Below are positions 32,403 to 41,795 of a DNA stretch of 64,000 nt, piece by piece. Within the stretch, counting starts at the first letter, position 1, and each line of letters opens with the position of its first letter. This DNA is from JAKIWV01 sp963773945. GTDB lineage: Archaea; Thermoplasmatota; Thermoplasmata; Lutacidiplasmatales; UBA184. A model generated the notes under the pieces. That model ran no database searches, was not told the origin of the DNA, and saw only the letters and a list, made by a program, of their open reading frames with translations. The translations under genes and the position numbers were made by a program. The stretch is from contig CAVZDD010000004.1 in NCBI GenBank assembly GCA_963773945.1, positions 248,001 through 312,000 of the forward strand, written 5' to 3'.

Positions 32403-34004
32403 TCAGGGCGACAGTTCGTCGAGGGTGGACTGGATCGTCGGTCGCGTGGGAGGCCCGATGCTCCCTTTCCGGGATTGGGCCTCGACCTTTTCGAGCATCT
32501 CGTGCATGCGTTGTTCCTTGCGTCCCGCCGATAGGAAAGTACCGACATCGCGGGTGCCGGTGGTGATCAGCACGATGACCCGACCCGCCCGGAACCGACC
32601 GGTGCGCCCGCGTCGTTGGATCGTGCGCACTTCGTCCGGCACGGGCTCATAGAAGACCACGAGGTCGGTCGAGGGGATGTCGAGTCCCTCCTCCCCGACG
32701 GAGGTAGCCACGAGACAGTTCACCTCGCCGCTTCGGAACCGGTCCAGCAGGTCGACCTGCTGTTTCTGCGAAAGTCCGGTGTCGGTGCCGTGCGTGGCTT
32801 GGCCCACGAAACGGGCGGCCCGGACCGGTCGGCCGTCGAGGCGGTCGAACCGTTCCACCAGCGTGTCGGCCGTTTGACGGTAATGCGCGAATAGGATCAC
32901 TTTCGCCGACGCGTTGCGCTCGATCTCCTTGGTCACGATGTCGACGGCCATCGCGAGCTTCGGGTGTTCGAGGTCGAGGGTTTCGAGCTGCCGCTGAAGC
33001 TCGACAATCTCCGGATCATTGAGGAATGCGCGGTCGGACGGTTTCATTCGGCCGTTCTTTTTTACTCCTCGTCCGCTGAGAAACTTGCGCAGCGCCTCCA
33101 CCCCTTGAGTTTCGGCGAGGACGAGTCCGTGCGATGCCTTCATCGCCACCGCCACGGCCGAGTTAGCTTGCCAGACTCGTCCGTCCGGGTTCCCCCCACG
33201 TTTTTGGGCCGCCGCGATCTCTCGTTGCACCGTGAATCGGACCGCCAGGAGTTCCTGTCTTGTCGCGTTCGAACTGGGGAAGTAACCCATCTTGTGCAGG
33301 ATCTCCGTCTGTTGTTGCACCACGGTTCGGAGATATGTCCCCAAATGGCGAACCTCCAGCGGGAGCGGTACCTGCACGGTCTCGACCTGGATTCCGTGGG
33401 TGTAGGGGGCCACGTCGGCGTCGGTCGCGTTGCGTAGTTCAAAGTGCTCGATTCCGAGGTTCGCCCAGACGTTCTGAACCCGGTCGAGCTTCGAACCTGG
33501 TGAGGCCGTCATAGCGAGGACCCGGGCATTCGCTGCGCGCAGAGCCAGGCCGATGGCGACGTACGGGTAATCGCCCACCGCGCGGTGGGCCTCGTCGAAG
33601 ATCACGAGCGAGAACGTAGAGAGCGGAAAATTCCCCTGGGCGAGGTCGTTGGCGATCACCTGAGGGGTTGCGACGACCACTTGGGGCGGAGAGAGCAGCG
33701 TTTGTCGGCGGTCGGGAGAGATCTCGCCCGTGAGCACGAGCGGTGGCGGGCAGAAGAGGGTCTGGGCGACGCTCCGCGCGTGCTGCGCTACGAGCGGCCG
33801 GGTCGGGGCCATCAGGAGGATGGACCGAGTGGGTTCCCGCAGCAAATATTCGGCCGCTACACGAAGGGCAATAGCCGTCTTTCCGAGGCCGGTGGGCAGG
33901 ACCACCAGCGTGTTCGCCCCTATGGCCGCCTCCGCGATCGCGGTCTGATACGCCCGCTCCTCCAGCACGTCGGGCCGGATTCGGGGATGGGAGACGGTCG
34001 GCAT
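32403..34004 (-). CDS. Hef/MPH1-like superfamily 2 helicase
   Basis: 533 residues. Helicase motifs: I VVLPTGLGKTAIAL (about 35-48), Ia MAPTRPLVAQH, II FDEAHRAVGDYPY, III MTASPG, V ATSVGEEGLDIPSTDLVVFY and VI QRRGRTGR. A helical insert between the two RecA lobes (about 215-330) is typical of the Hef/FANCM group. The XPF nuclease domain of full Hef is absent, so this is the helicase-only form. It remodels stalled forks and branched DNA. Confidence 0.92.
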   Translation of the reverse strand: MPTVSHPRIRPDVLEERAYQTAIAEAAIGANTLVVLPTGLGKTAIALRVAAEYLLREPTRSILLMAPTRPLVAQHARSVAQTLFCPPPLVLTGEISPDRRQTLLSPPQVVVATPQVIANDLAQGNFPLSTFSLVIFDEAHRAVGDYPYVAIGLALRAANARVLAMTASPGSKLDRVQNVWANLGIEHFELRNATDADVAPYTHGIQVETVQVPLPLEVRHLGTYLRTVVQQQTEILHKMGYFPSSNATRQELLAVRFTVQREIAAAQKRGGNPDGRVWQANSAVAVAMKASHGLVLAETQGVEALRKFLSGRGVKKNGRMKPSDRAFLNDPEIVELQRQLETLDLEHPKLAMAVDIVTKEIERNASAKVILFAHYRQTADTLVERFDRLDGRPVRAARFVGQATHGTDTGLSQKQQVDLLDRFRSGEVNCLVATSVGEEGLDIPSTDLVVFYEPVPDEVRTIQRRGRTGRFRAGRVIVLITTGTRDVGTFLSAGRKEQRMHEMLEKVEAQSRKGSIGPPTRPTIQSTLDELSP

Positions 34005-34040
34005 CGCGTCGGACCTAACTGCCGACCGAGCGGCGGCCAG

Positions 34041-34047
34041 TTAATTA
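34041..34047 (+). promoter_or_regulatory. TATA box of the glycosyltransferase gene
   Basis: TTAATTA, 22-28 bases before the ATG at 34069. It lies in the 64-base divergent gap shared with the helicase gene and is itself almost symmetric, so it could serve both directions. Confidence 0.5.
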
Positions 34048-34068
34048 GGGACCCGCCTCGCCGGGAGG

Positions 34069-35211
34069 ATGCTCCTTCTCCTCTGGACGGTCCTCCTCCT
34101 GGCGTACGCCGTTCTGGTGCTCCTCGTTCAGGGCGCGCCGCTTTACCTGGCCAGCCAGATGCCGCATCCCCGCGGCCCCAAGGGCCCTATTCCGGGTGCC
34201 ACCGCGCCGCTGGTGTCGATCATCGTTCCGGCCCGGAACGAAGAAGGCGACCTCGGCGCCTGCCTCGACGGGATCCTTGCCCAAGCCTACCCGTCGATCG
34301 AGATTATCGTCGTCGACGGGGGATCGACCGACGGCACCCGGAGTGTGGCTCAGTCGCGGGGACCGCAGGTCACGCTGGTCGAAGAGCCGCCTCTGCCGGA
34401 GGGCTGGATTGGGAAGAGTTGGGCCTGTTGGACCGGCGCTCAACGTGCTCGAGGGGAATTCGTGCTATTCACCGACGCGGACGTGCAGCCGAGCCCCGAT
34501 GCCGTGTGGACCGCGGTGGAGTGGGCACAGCGCGACGCAGCCGACCTCGTGACCTTCGCCAGCCGCATCGAGATGGTCGGGGCTTGGGAGAAGATCGTCC
34601 TGCCGTTCTACGTCCAAATGGTCCTAACGTACTTCCGGACACCCCACGTCAACCGACCGGATTCCCGGACGGCGATGGCCAACGGCCAGTTCCTGCTGGT
34701 TCGCAAGAGTGCCTACCTAGAAACGGGCGGGCATCAGGCGATCCACGACCGGGTCCTCGAAGACGTCGCCTTGGCGCAAGCGTTCCGTGCGGCGGGAAAG
34801 TCGCTCCGGATCGCCTGGACGCCCGAGCTGGTCACGACCCGGATGTATCGAACATCTCAGGAGATGTACGACGGGATTCTGAAGACGGTCTCCGGCGTCC
34901 GCTTTTCCGCAGTCCGCCAAATGGGATTCGCCGTCGCACTCGTGGCCTTCTACTGGCTCCCGTTGACGCTGCTCCCTGTTGGGCTATTGACGGGTTCGCT
35001 CTGGATCTCGGTGGTCGGCGCATTCCTGTGGGTCGCGCTGTTTGGGAAACACATGGTGTTCAATTGGGCGGCGAAGGGCTCCGCGGCCTACGGACTGCTC
35101 TACCCGGTGGCAGTCGGGTACTACCTTGTCCTCGTCCTAGTGGCCCTCGGTCGAGGGGTGCGGGGCCGACCCGTGCAATGGAAGGGACGCTCCTATAGAC
35201 TCGGCAATTGA
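34069..35211 (+). CDS. Membrane-anchored family 2 glycosyltransferase
   Basis: 380 residues. An N-terminal membrane segment (about 1-22) is followed by a GT-A domain with VSIIVPARNEEGDLGACLDG, IIVVDGGSTDGT and FTDADVQPSP (the DxD site). Two or three C-terminal hydrophobic segments start at about 285 (MGFAVALVAFYWLPLTLLP). The layout resembles HpnB- and CrtQ-like enzymes acting on isoprenoid or lipid acceptors. The acceptor is unknown. An SD-like GGAGG is fused to the start codon. Confidence 0.88.
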   Translation: MLLLLWTVLLLAYAVLVLLVQGAPLYLASQMPHPRGPKGPIPGATAPLVSIIVPARNEEGDLGACLDGILAQAYPSIEIIVVDGGSTDGTRSVAQSRGPQVTLVEEPPLPEGWIGKSWACWTGAQRARGEFVLFTDADVQPSPDAVWTAVEWAQRDAADLVTFASRIEMVGAWEKIVLPFYVQMVLTYFRTPHVNRPDSRTAMANGQFLLVRKSAYLETGGHQAIHDRVLEDVALAQAFRAAGKSLRIAWTPELVTTRMYRTSQEMYDGILKTVSGVRFSAVRQMGFAVALVAFYWLPLTLLPVGLLTGSLWISVVGAFLWVALFGKHMVFNWAAKGSAAYGLLYPVAVGYYLVLVLVALGRGVRGRPVQWKGRSYRLGN

Positions 35212-35267
35212 GGTCGCGCGGGGCGGGGCAACGATTTAGCCCCCCGGTTTACTGACAACTCCTCTCC

Positions 35268-36745
35268 ATGTCAGAGGCCATCGAAACGCCCTTCGGACTA
35301 TTCATCGGCGGTAAGGAGATCCCGGCGAGCGATGGGGAGCGCGTCACACTGCTCAATCCCGCAACCAACAAACCGCTCGCCGTAACTTCTGTCGGGGGCG
35401 TCGCGGACGCACTTCACGCGCTCGAGGTCGCCGACCAGGCCTTCCACGAGTCAGGTTGGGCCGGCGGCGACGGTGCCCAACGCACCAAGGCACTCTTCCG
35501 GTTGGCCCGGCTCCTTGAGGACCAGGCCGCCGCTTTCGCCGAGCTTGAGACCCTGAATATGGGTAAGCCCCTTCGCGAGGCGAAGGGCGACATCGACTTC
35601 GTCGTGCGTACCCTCGAGTACATGGCCGGGCTGGCCGACAAGATCGAAGGCGAGACGATCCCAGTCCCCGGGGCCCGATTCGATTACACGATCCGGGAAC
35701 CTCTTGGCGTCACGGTCCACATCGCCCCCTGGAACTATCCGTTACTGCTCTCCGTTCGATCGATGGCCCCGGCACTCGCCGCGGGGAATGCGGTGGTCCT
35801 CAAACCCGCAAGTCTGACGCCGCTCACCGCGCTTCGCTTCGCCCAGTTGGCCCACGAAGCCGGAGTACCCGACGGGATCCTCAACGTCCTCGTGGGGGAC
35901 GGTCGCAAAGTCGGTGAAGCGCTCCTGACGGATCCGCGCTGCGCTTCCGTGTCGTTCACGGGGAGTAGCGAAGTCGGACGTCGCATCGCCGAGCTCGCCG
36001 CGTCGCGGATGATTCCGGCCGTGCTCGAACTGGGGGGAAAAGTCCGGTCATCGTCTTCCCGGACGCCGACCTCGAACGGGCGGCACGGGCCGTCGCGACC
36101 GGTATATTCCAGAACTCGGGCCAGATGTGCTGGGCCGGTTCCCGACTCGTCGTGGAGGCCGGCGTGGAGGCTGCGCTCCTGGAGAAACTCAAAGTTGTCG
36201 CCCAAGGGCTCAAACTCGGGGCCGGGGTTGACGCCGGTGTCACGATGGGACCGCTCGTATCGAAGGACCAAATGGAGCGAGTCTTGGGCTTCGTCACCGA
36301 AGCCCGGGATGGCGGCGCCCGGATCTTCTTGGGAGGCGCTCGACCTTCCGCGCCGGAACTCCAGGAAGGCAACTTTGTGGAACCCACTATCGTCACCGAT
36401 GTGGACCCCGGAGCTCGGATGGTCCAGGAAGAGATCTTCGGTCCCGTGCTCGCCGTGCATCGGTTCGAGACGGCGGACGAAGCGCTCCGGCTCGCGAACC
36501 GGACGCGCTACGGACTCTTCGCGTCGGTCTGGACCCGCGACTTGGCGACCGCCCACGGGGTCGCCCGTCAGTTGGAGGCGGGCATGGTCACGATCAACGA
36601 GCCTCCGATGACGTTCCCCCAGACCCCGTTCGGCGGGTACAAGGAGAGCGGCGTCGGGTTCGAGCAGGGGCGGGACGCCCCGCTCGTGTACACCCGACGG
36701 AAGAATGTTATCGTGAATCTGGGGACTGGCAAGGCAAAGAAATAG
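35268..36745 (+). CDS. Aldehyde dehydrogenase (frameshifted)
   Basis: About 492 residues when repaired, the normal length. It oxidises an aldehyde with NAD(P)+. N-terminal landmarks are HIAPWNYPLLLSVRSMAPALA, KPASLTPLTAL, FTGSSEVGRRIAELAA and the catalytic Glu segment LELGGK. The frame breaks inside GGGGGGAAAA at 36032-36041. One added base continues as SPVIVFPDADLERAARAV, FQNSGQMCWAGSRLVV with the catalytic Cys, and EEIFGPVLAVHRF, ending at 36745. The betaine/succinate-semialdehyde-type motifs do not fix the substrate. Confidence 0.9.
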
Positions 36746-36872
36746 GGCGACAACGGCCGATTCCCCGGGTGCCCGTTTAGGGTCTCCCGGAGCCGGGGGA
36801 GGCATTCCAGTAGCCCCGCGGTCCGAACGAAGTGTGGAAAAAGGGCGGGGCCCCGACCTTACCTAGCGCACG

Positions 36873-37493
36873 ATGGCGACGTCCGTACCCGAGGCCCGAT
36901 GGGGGAGCTGTTCCTTCTGCGGAGACGCTGTCCCGCCCGACGCCACGATGTGCCCCACCTGTGGCAAGCCCTGGGGGGGAGCAACGGCGGAGCGCGCGGC
37001 CGAGGCGCGGAGCCGTCCGGCCCATCAGCGGGCCGTGCTCCTTCGTTGGCTCCGGGTCCTGGTCGTCGTGGCGATCGTGGGCGGCATCGGGTGGGCCATC
37101 ATCTCGGCCGAAATCTCCGGCCCCACGACGTACGCGGATCCCCTGACCGGTACGTGGACCCTTACCATCCAGCCCGGCGGTTGGGGACTTCTCGCCGGGA
37201 ACATCACCGGAGAGGACTACATCACCGGCAACTTCTCCGTGGAGACCCCCGTGGCGGCCGACGTGGTCGTAATGATCTTCAATTCGACCGAGTTCGCGGC
37301 GTTCTACACGCACCAGGCGGCCCAGACCGCCGTACCCCCGTACTCGAATGTGAGCGCGGCCCGGATCGTCTTCGCCGCTACGTACACCGACGAGTACTTC
37401 TTCGTCTTCCAGAACCCGTACCCGGCCGATTCGAACCTGACCGAGAAGGTCTACGTTACGACGACGTACGAGACGAACGTCGTACTCGGATAG
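36873..37493 (+). CDS. Zinc-ribbon membrane protein with extracellular domain
   Basis: 206 residues. A double CxxC zinc ribbon (CSFCGDAVPPDATMCPTCG, residues 12-30) faces the cytoplasm, one membrane helix follows (about 58-80, LRVLVVVAIVGGIGWAII), and the outer part is a beta-rich domain of about 120 residues, rich in Thr, Tyr and Asn with possible N-glycosylation sites. Function unknown. This ribbon-helix-ectodomain plan is frequent in archaea. Confidence 0.75.
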   Translation: MATSVPEARWGSCSFCGDAVPPDATMCPTCGKPWGGATAERAAEARSRPAHQRAVLLRWLRVLVVVAIVGGIGWAIISAEISGPTTYADPLTGTWTLTIQPGGWGLLAGNITGEDYITGNFSVETPVAADVVVMIFNSTEFAAFYTHQAAQTAVPPYSNVSAARIVFAATYTDEYFFVFQNPYPADSNLTEKVYVTTTYETNVVLG

Positions 37494-37503
37494 GTCCCGA
37501 GTC

Positions 37504-38154
37504 CTATTCGGCGGCCGGCACGTCCGGGTGCCGGGAGAGGAACTCGGCGGGCACGGCGTCCACCAAGAACACGGTCTTTCCTGCGCGCTTGATGACGACG
37601 CCGCCGTCCTGGGCCCTCTTCGTGTCCACAGCGAGTAAAACAGGATTCGGGGTCCGGACGGCCCCCGCCGATTTCGCATCGGCGGCGGTCTTCGAGAGAT
37701 GGACCTTCTTCCGGTCCGACGGCTTGAGCCCGACTTCGAGCACGATCGCCACTTCCTCCTCGGTCACCGGGAAGAATAGCTGCTCCGGGATGTGGTCGGT
37801 CGGCAGGTCGAGATCGACGTCCAGCGTATGTCCGTAGGTTGCCCGGATGCGGTCGTCCTTGACCTCGTACCGGCCCTTCGCATCGGTCTCGGCGATGGCC
37901 ACGATGTGGTGGACCCGGAGCCACCGATAGCCCCGGTGCTGGTTCGAGACGTTCCGAACGAGCTGGGGAAGCGAGATCCACCCGTGCGGGTCCATCTGAA
38001 GCCCGTACTTTTCCGGGAAGTGACGGAGAATCCCCGTGACCACGCGCCCGAGATGGTCGAGCTCGCGATCGTCCATCAGGAACCGGCCGGACTGCCCGCA
38101 GACGGGACAGGTATCGCCGCGGAAGTAGCCGTGCTGTTCGCACTCTTTGAGCAT
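37504..38154 (-). CDS. kptA: RNA 2'-phosphotransferase KptA/Tpt1 with N-terminal zinc ribbon
   Basis: 216 residues. Residues 4-21 hold a C..H/C..C-type zinc knuckle (CEQHGYF, CPVCGQSG). The KptA core follows: GILRHFPEKYGLQMDPHGW with the essential Arg-His pair, DDRIRATYGHTLDV with the essential Arg, KKVHLSKTAADA, and TVFLVDAVPAEF. The usual YHGT motif is replaced by FFPV before TEEEVAIVLEVGLKP. The enzyme moves a 2'-phosphate from RNA to NAD+. It is 16 bases downstream of rpoL on the same strand. Confidence 0.85.
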   Translation of the reverse strand: MLKECEQHGYFRGDTCPVCGQSGRFLMDDRELDHLGRVVTGILRHFPEKYGLQMDPHGWISLPQLVRNVSNQHRGYRWLRVHHIVAIAETDAKGRYEVKDDRIRATYGHTLDVDLDLPTDHIPEQLFFPVTEEEVAIVLEVGLKPSDRKKVHLSKTAADAKSAGAVRTPNPVLLAVDTKRAQDGGVVIKRAGKTVFLVDAVPAEFLSRHPDVPAAE

Positions 38155-38170
38155 AGTGAACGGGACGGGA

Positions 38171-38458
38171 TCAGGCCTTGATCTTGTCGGCCTTCTTCTC
38201 GAAGGTCGAGAGGGTGTCGCCGTAGCCGTCGGCGAGCTCCTTGAGAACGCGCTTGAGAACCTGCTGGGGCTTCTCGCCCTTGGTCTTGAGGTACAAGGTG
38301 GGACGGTCGAGGATCGGGTGACCCAGGAAGTAGCGGGCCTCGACGACCTTCTCTTCGGCCTGGAGGGCCTCGACCAGCGGGATCAGGAGCGTTTCCTCCC
38401 CCTTCGGGAGCTCGATCCGGAGCGTATCGTGCTCCTTCTCAACGACCTTGATCTCCAT
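38171..38458 (-). CDS. rpoL: DNA-directed RNA polymerase subunit L
   Basis: 95 residues, the usual size. It has the RpoL/Rpb11 fold with NTLRIELPKGEETLLIPLVEAL-like N-terminal strand and helix, and HPILDRPTLYLKTKGEKP, the conserved H.....P.....T pattern. It pairs with subunit D in the polymerase assembly platform. It leads a two-gene unit with kptA. A TATA-like CGCTTATGA lies about 35-45 bases upstream. Confidence 0.96.
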   Translation of the reverse strand: MEIKVVEKEHDTLRIELPKGEETLLIPLVEALQAEEKVVEARYFLGHPILDRPTLYLKTKGEKPQQVLKRVLKELADGYGDTLSTFEKKADKIKA

Positions 38459-38603
38459 CGGTAGGACCGGACGCGGCCACAGGGGTCCGGTTCATAAGCG
38501 TGGCGGAACAGAAGGTCTCTCGCCGTACACCGGAGACGTTGGATTCACCCTCGGAGGCAAGCGTATATGCCGGATTCGGTCCGGCCCGACCGAGGCATTT
38601 CCG

Positions 38604-40022
38604 GTGCGAGCACTAGTGGTCGGAGGAGGGGGCCGGGAGCACGCCATCGCACTCGAGCTCCATCGCGCCGAGGCCGAGGTGGTATCGGCCTCGCCGAACG
38701 CGAACCCGGGCATCGACCGACTGTCCGTTGCGAGCCTGAGGACGGACCTACACGACCCAAGTCCGGTGGTAGAGTTCGCCCGGCAGCAAGGGGTCCAGGT
38801 CGCGGTGATCGGCCCGGAAGGCCCCCTGGCCGCCGGGTTCGCGGATGCCCTCCGCGCGGCGGAGATTCCCGTCGTCGGTCCCGACCGAGCCGCTGCCCGG
38901 ATCGAGTGGTCGAAGCGCTTCTGCCGCGAACTGCTCGCGAAGCACGGGGTCCCGGGCAACCCGAAGTTCCAATCCGTCACCAACCTCGCCGATCTCAAGT
39001 CGGCGGTGGCCAACTTCACCGGCCCTTTCGTCGTGAAACCGTCGGGCCTCACCGCCGGAAAGGGCGTATGGGTGCAAGGCAAGGACTTCCAGACCGTCGA
39101 GGAGGGAGTGGCCTACGCGCAGTCGCTGCTCGCGACGCCTTCGGGACGGGATGGTCTCCTGCTCGAGGACAAGCTCGAAGGGGAGGAGTTTAGCCAGATG
39201 GCCTTCGTCACGGACTCGGGGATCTACCCGATGCCGGCAGTTCAGGATTACAAGCGGGCGCTGGAGGGCAATCAGGGGGGCAATACCGGCGGGATGGGAT
39301 CGTATTCCCAGCGCGACCACCTTCTGCCGTTCTTGTCGGCCGAGCAACGGGACCGTGCGCTTGACATCCTTCGCCGGTCCGTGGACGCGCTCCGTGCCGA
39401 GGGCCTCGCTTACCGCGGCATCCTCTACGGGGGATTCATGCTCACCACGGACGGCCCCAAGCTCGTGGAGTTCAACGCGCGCTTTGGAGACCCGGAAGCC
39501 CTGAACGTCCTGTCCCTGTACGAGCCGGGCGATTTCGGTGAACTCATGCTCGGGGTGGCGACGGGTCGAGTCGACCCGGTCCATGTCCAATTCCGACTTC
39601 GAGCGACCGTGACCAAGTACCTCGTCCCGATCGGATACGGTAGCCACCCCCAGGCCGGGGCCACCATCGAGTTGGCCGAGAACTCCATTCTCGACCAGGG
39701 GGTTCGGTTGTACTTCGGGTCCGTCGAGGCGACCGGAGCCGGTCGGGTTAAGTTCACGTCCTCGCGCGGCATCGGACTGGTCGGGGAAGCGAGCGCGATC
39801 CACGAAGCCCATCGTCGGGTCGAGTCGGCACTGGTCTTCGCGCAGGGACCGTACTACGTCCGGCATGATATCGGCAGCAAGGAGGACGTTGCGGCACGGG
39901 TCGACCACATGAGGAAACTCTTCGTCCCGGACGCGAAGCCCTCGCCGCTCCCCTTGTCGGTCGCCGGAGCCGGAGCCGCGCCGGAGAGCCACGGGGCCCC
40001 AACGCAAATTCTCACAGAATAG
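38604..40022 (+). CDS. purD: Phosphoribosylamine-glycine ligase
   Basis: 472 residues from the GTG at 38604, which starts directly in VRALVVGGGGREHAIALEL; codons upstream do not look coding, and a TATATG element lies about 36 bases before. It forms glycinamide ribonucleotide in purine synthesis. ATP-grasp landmarks are PFVVKPSGLTAGKGV, LLEDKLEGEEFSQMAF, GNTGGMGSYSQ and PKLVEFNARFGDPE. An extended C-terminal tail (SPLPLSVAGAGAAPESHG) is unusual. Confidence 0.95.
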   Translation: MRALVVGGGGREHAIALELHRAEAEVVSASPNANPGIDRLSVASLRTDLHDPSPVVEFARQQGVQVAVIGPEGPLAAGFADALRAAEIPVVGPDRAAARIEWSKRFCRELLAKHGVPGNPKFQSVTNLADLKSAVANFTGPFVVKPSGLTAGKGVWVQGKDFQTVEEGVAYAQSLLATPSGRDGLLLEDKLEGEEFSQMAFVTDSGIYPMPAVQDYKRALEGNQGGNTGGMGSYSQRDHLLPFLSAEQRDRALDILRRSVDALRAEGLAYRGILYGGFMLTTDGPKLVEFNARFGDPEALNVLSLYEPGDFGELMLGVATGRVDPVHVQFRLRATVTKYLVPIGYGSHPQAGATIELAENSILDQGVRLYFGSVEATGAGRVKFTSSRGIGLVGEASAIHEAHRRVESALVFAQGPYYVRHDIGSKEDVAARVDHMRKLFVPDAKPSPLPLSVAGAGAAPESHGAPTQILTE

Positions 40023-40113
40023 GTCCAAATCTGGATCTCGCCACCGGCGAGACATCGCCCCGATTCTGAGATACTTAGAGGTTAAATGGCGCCCGGGGCT
40101 CAAGGGAAGGTCC

Positions 40114-40425
40114 GTGTTCTGCCCGAAGTGTAAGCGCCTGATGCGGCCCGATAAGGCCGCGGGGGTCTGGGTCTGCGCCGCCTGTGGGACGAAGGTCCCG
40201 CTCGGAAAGGGGGCCGAGGTGGGCCGGTCGGCGCCCCAAGCCCGATCCGTCGCCGTGGTCGAGGAGAAAGCGTCGGGTACGCTCCCGACGGCGGACGAGT
40301 TGTGTCCCAAGTGCGAGAACATGAAGGCCTACTACGTGCTGCGCCAGACCCGAGGCGCCGACGAACCCGAGACACGCATCTTCGAGTGCACGAAGTGCGG
40401 GCACAAATGGCGGGAGTACCAGTAG
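40114..40425 (+). CDS. tfs: Transcription elongation factor TFS
   Basis: 103 residues with a GTG start. The N-terminal zinc ribbon is CPKC...CAAC (3-24). The C-terminal ribbon is CPKCENMKAYYVLRQTRGADEPETRIFECTKC in outline, with the cleavage-inducing acidic loop represented by R-GADEPETRIF. TFS stimulates transcript cleavage by stalled polymerase, like TFIIS. Its last 19 bases overlap the asnS start. Confidence 0.95.
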   Translation: MFCPKCKRLMRPDKAAGVWVCAACGTKVPLGKGAEVGRSAPQARSVAVVEEKASGTLPTADELCPKCENMKAYYVLRQTRGADEPETRIFECTKCGHKWREYQ

Positions 40426-41717
40426 CGTTCGACCCGGTCGAGCGCGTACGCGCTCCGGACGCGGTGGGAAAACGGGTGCATCTCCGCGGTTGGGTCCATC
40501 GCTCCCGATCGTCCGGAGGGCTCCTGTTCCTGACGTTGCGGGACCGCACCGGCACCGTGCCGGTGACGGTCCGCAAGGACTCGGTCGGTGCGGAGCGGTT
40601 CCAACAGGCCGAACACGTCCAGTTGGAAGGCGCGATCACCGTCACCGGCCTGGTGGCGGAGGACCCGCGGGCACCGGGCGGCCGCGAGGTCCGGGCGGAC
40701 CAGGTCGAAATCGTGCATTCGGGCGAGCCGTTCCCGATCTTCAAGGACCAGACCGAGGAGTTCCTGTTGGACAAGCGACACCTCGCGATCCGCAGCCAGG
40801 AGTTCGTCCAGATGTTCCGGCTCAAGGCCGCGCTCCTTGGAGCGTTGCGGGAGTTCCTCTTCGAAGAGAAAGTGCTCGAGGTCACGCCGCCGATCATCAC
40901 GGGCAACGCCGCGGAGGGTGGCTCGGAGGCGTTCGAGTTCGATTACTTCGGTCGGCCGGGCTACCTCGCGCAGACAGCGCAGCTCTACCTGGAGGCGCTG
41001 CTGTTCCCGAACGAACGAGTGTATGCAATCACGCCCTCCTTCCGTGCCGAGAAGTCCCGAACGCCGCGACACCTCACAGAGTACACCCATCTGGAGGTGG
41101 AGCTCGCGTGGTGCGACCTCGAAGGTCTCATCGATTTCACCGACCGGATGTTCGTAAGCACGCTCCACCGCCTCGCGGAGCGCTGCCCGGGAGAATTGAA
41201 AGGTCTCGGCCGGGACCCGGCCGATCTCTTGCGTCTGAACGCGCCCTTCCCGCGCCTGACGTACCAGGAAGCGATTGACGAGCTGCAGCGGAAGGGCTTG
41301 CCGGTCCAGTGGGGCAGCGACCTCGCCACCGCGGAGGAACGGGCCCTGACCCTCGAGCGGGATTCTCCGGTCTGGGTGACGCACTTCCCGGTGGAACTCA
41401 AGTCGTTCTACATGCTCCGGACGCCGGGCGACCCCAAGACCGTCGAGGCCGGGGACCTCCTCGGTCCGGAGGGCTACGGGGAGATCGTCGGCGCCAGCTG
41501 CCGGGAGATTGACATCGACCGGTTGACCGAGCGCATCCAGGCGGTCGGCGCTCGCCCGTCGGACTACGAGTGGTACCTCGACTTGCGCCGGCACGGGAGC
41601 GTCCCGCACGCGGGATTTGGAACGGGAATCGAGCGGATCCTGCGCTGGGTTACCCGCCGCGAGCACATCCGCGACACGACGCCCTTCCCCCGCACGCCAG
41701 CCCGCCACACTCCGTGA
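40407..41717 (+). CDS. asnS: Asparagine-tRNA ligase
   Basis: 436 residues from the ATG at 40407 inside the tfs 3' end. An OB-fold anticodon domain (GKRVHLRGWVHRSRSSGGLL) is followed by the class IIb core: motif 2 FRAEKSRTPRHLTEY and motif 3 HAGFGTGIERILRW. AsnRS rather than AspRS is favoured by EKSRT..HL and by the end YEWYLDLRRHGSVPHAGFG with IRDTTPFPRTP. AspRS would show YRYGAPPHGGFGLG-like residues instead. Presence of AsnRS implies direct tRNA-Asn charging. A generic Asp/Asn-RS label is the fallback. Confidence 0.85.
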   Translation: MAGVPVAFDPVERVRAPDAVGKRVHLRGWVHRSRSSGGLLFLTLRDRTGTVPVTVRKDSVGAERFQQAEHVQLEGAITVTGLVAEDPRAPGGREVRADQVEIVHSGEPFPIFKDQTEEFLLDKRHLAIRSQEFVQMFRLKAALLGALREFLFEEKVLEVTPPIITGNAAEGGSEAFEFDYFGRPGYLAQTAQLYLEALLFPNERVYAITPSFRAEKSRTPRHLTEYTHLEVELAWCDLEGLIDFTDRMFVSTLHRLAERCPGELKGLGRDPADLLRLNAPFPRLTYQEAIDELQRKGLPVQWGSDLATAEERALTLERDSPVWVTHFPVELKSFYMLRTPGDPKTVEAGDLLGPEGYGEIVGASCREIDIDRLTERIQAVGARPSDYEWYLDLRRHGSVPHAGFGTGIERILRWVTRREHIRDTTPFPRTPARHTP

Positions 41718-41795
41718 CCCGCGTCGTCGCGGGGCGAAATCCTAAGAGCGGGCGCCCCATACGCTCGCCGTCGCGGATGTTCTGAGGCCTCGTTC

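Noticed and set aside
40302..40406. Longer AsnRS start inside tfs
   Set aside because: The extra residues are the shadow of tfs and do not resemble an AsnRS N-terminus.
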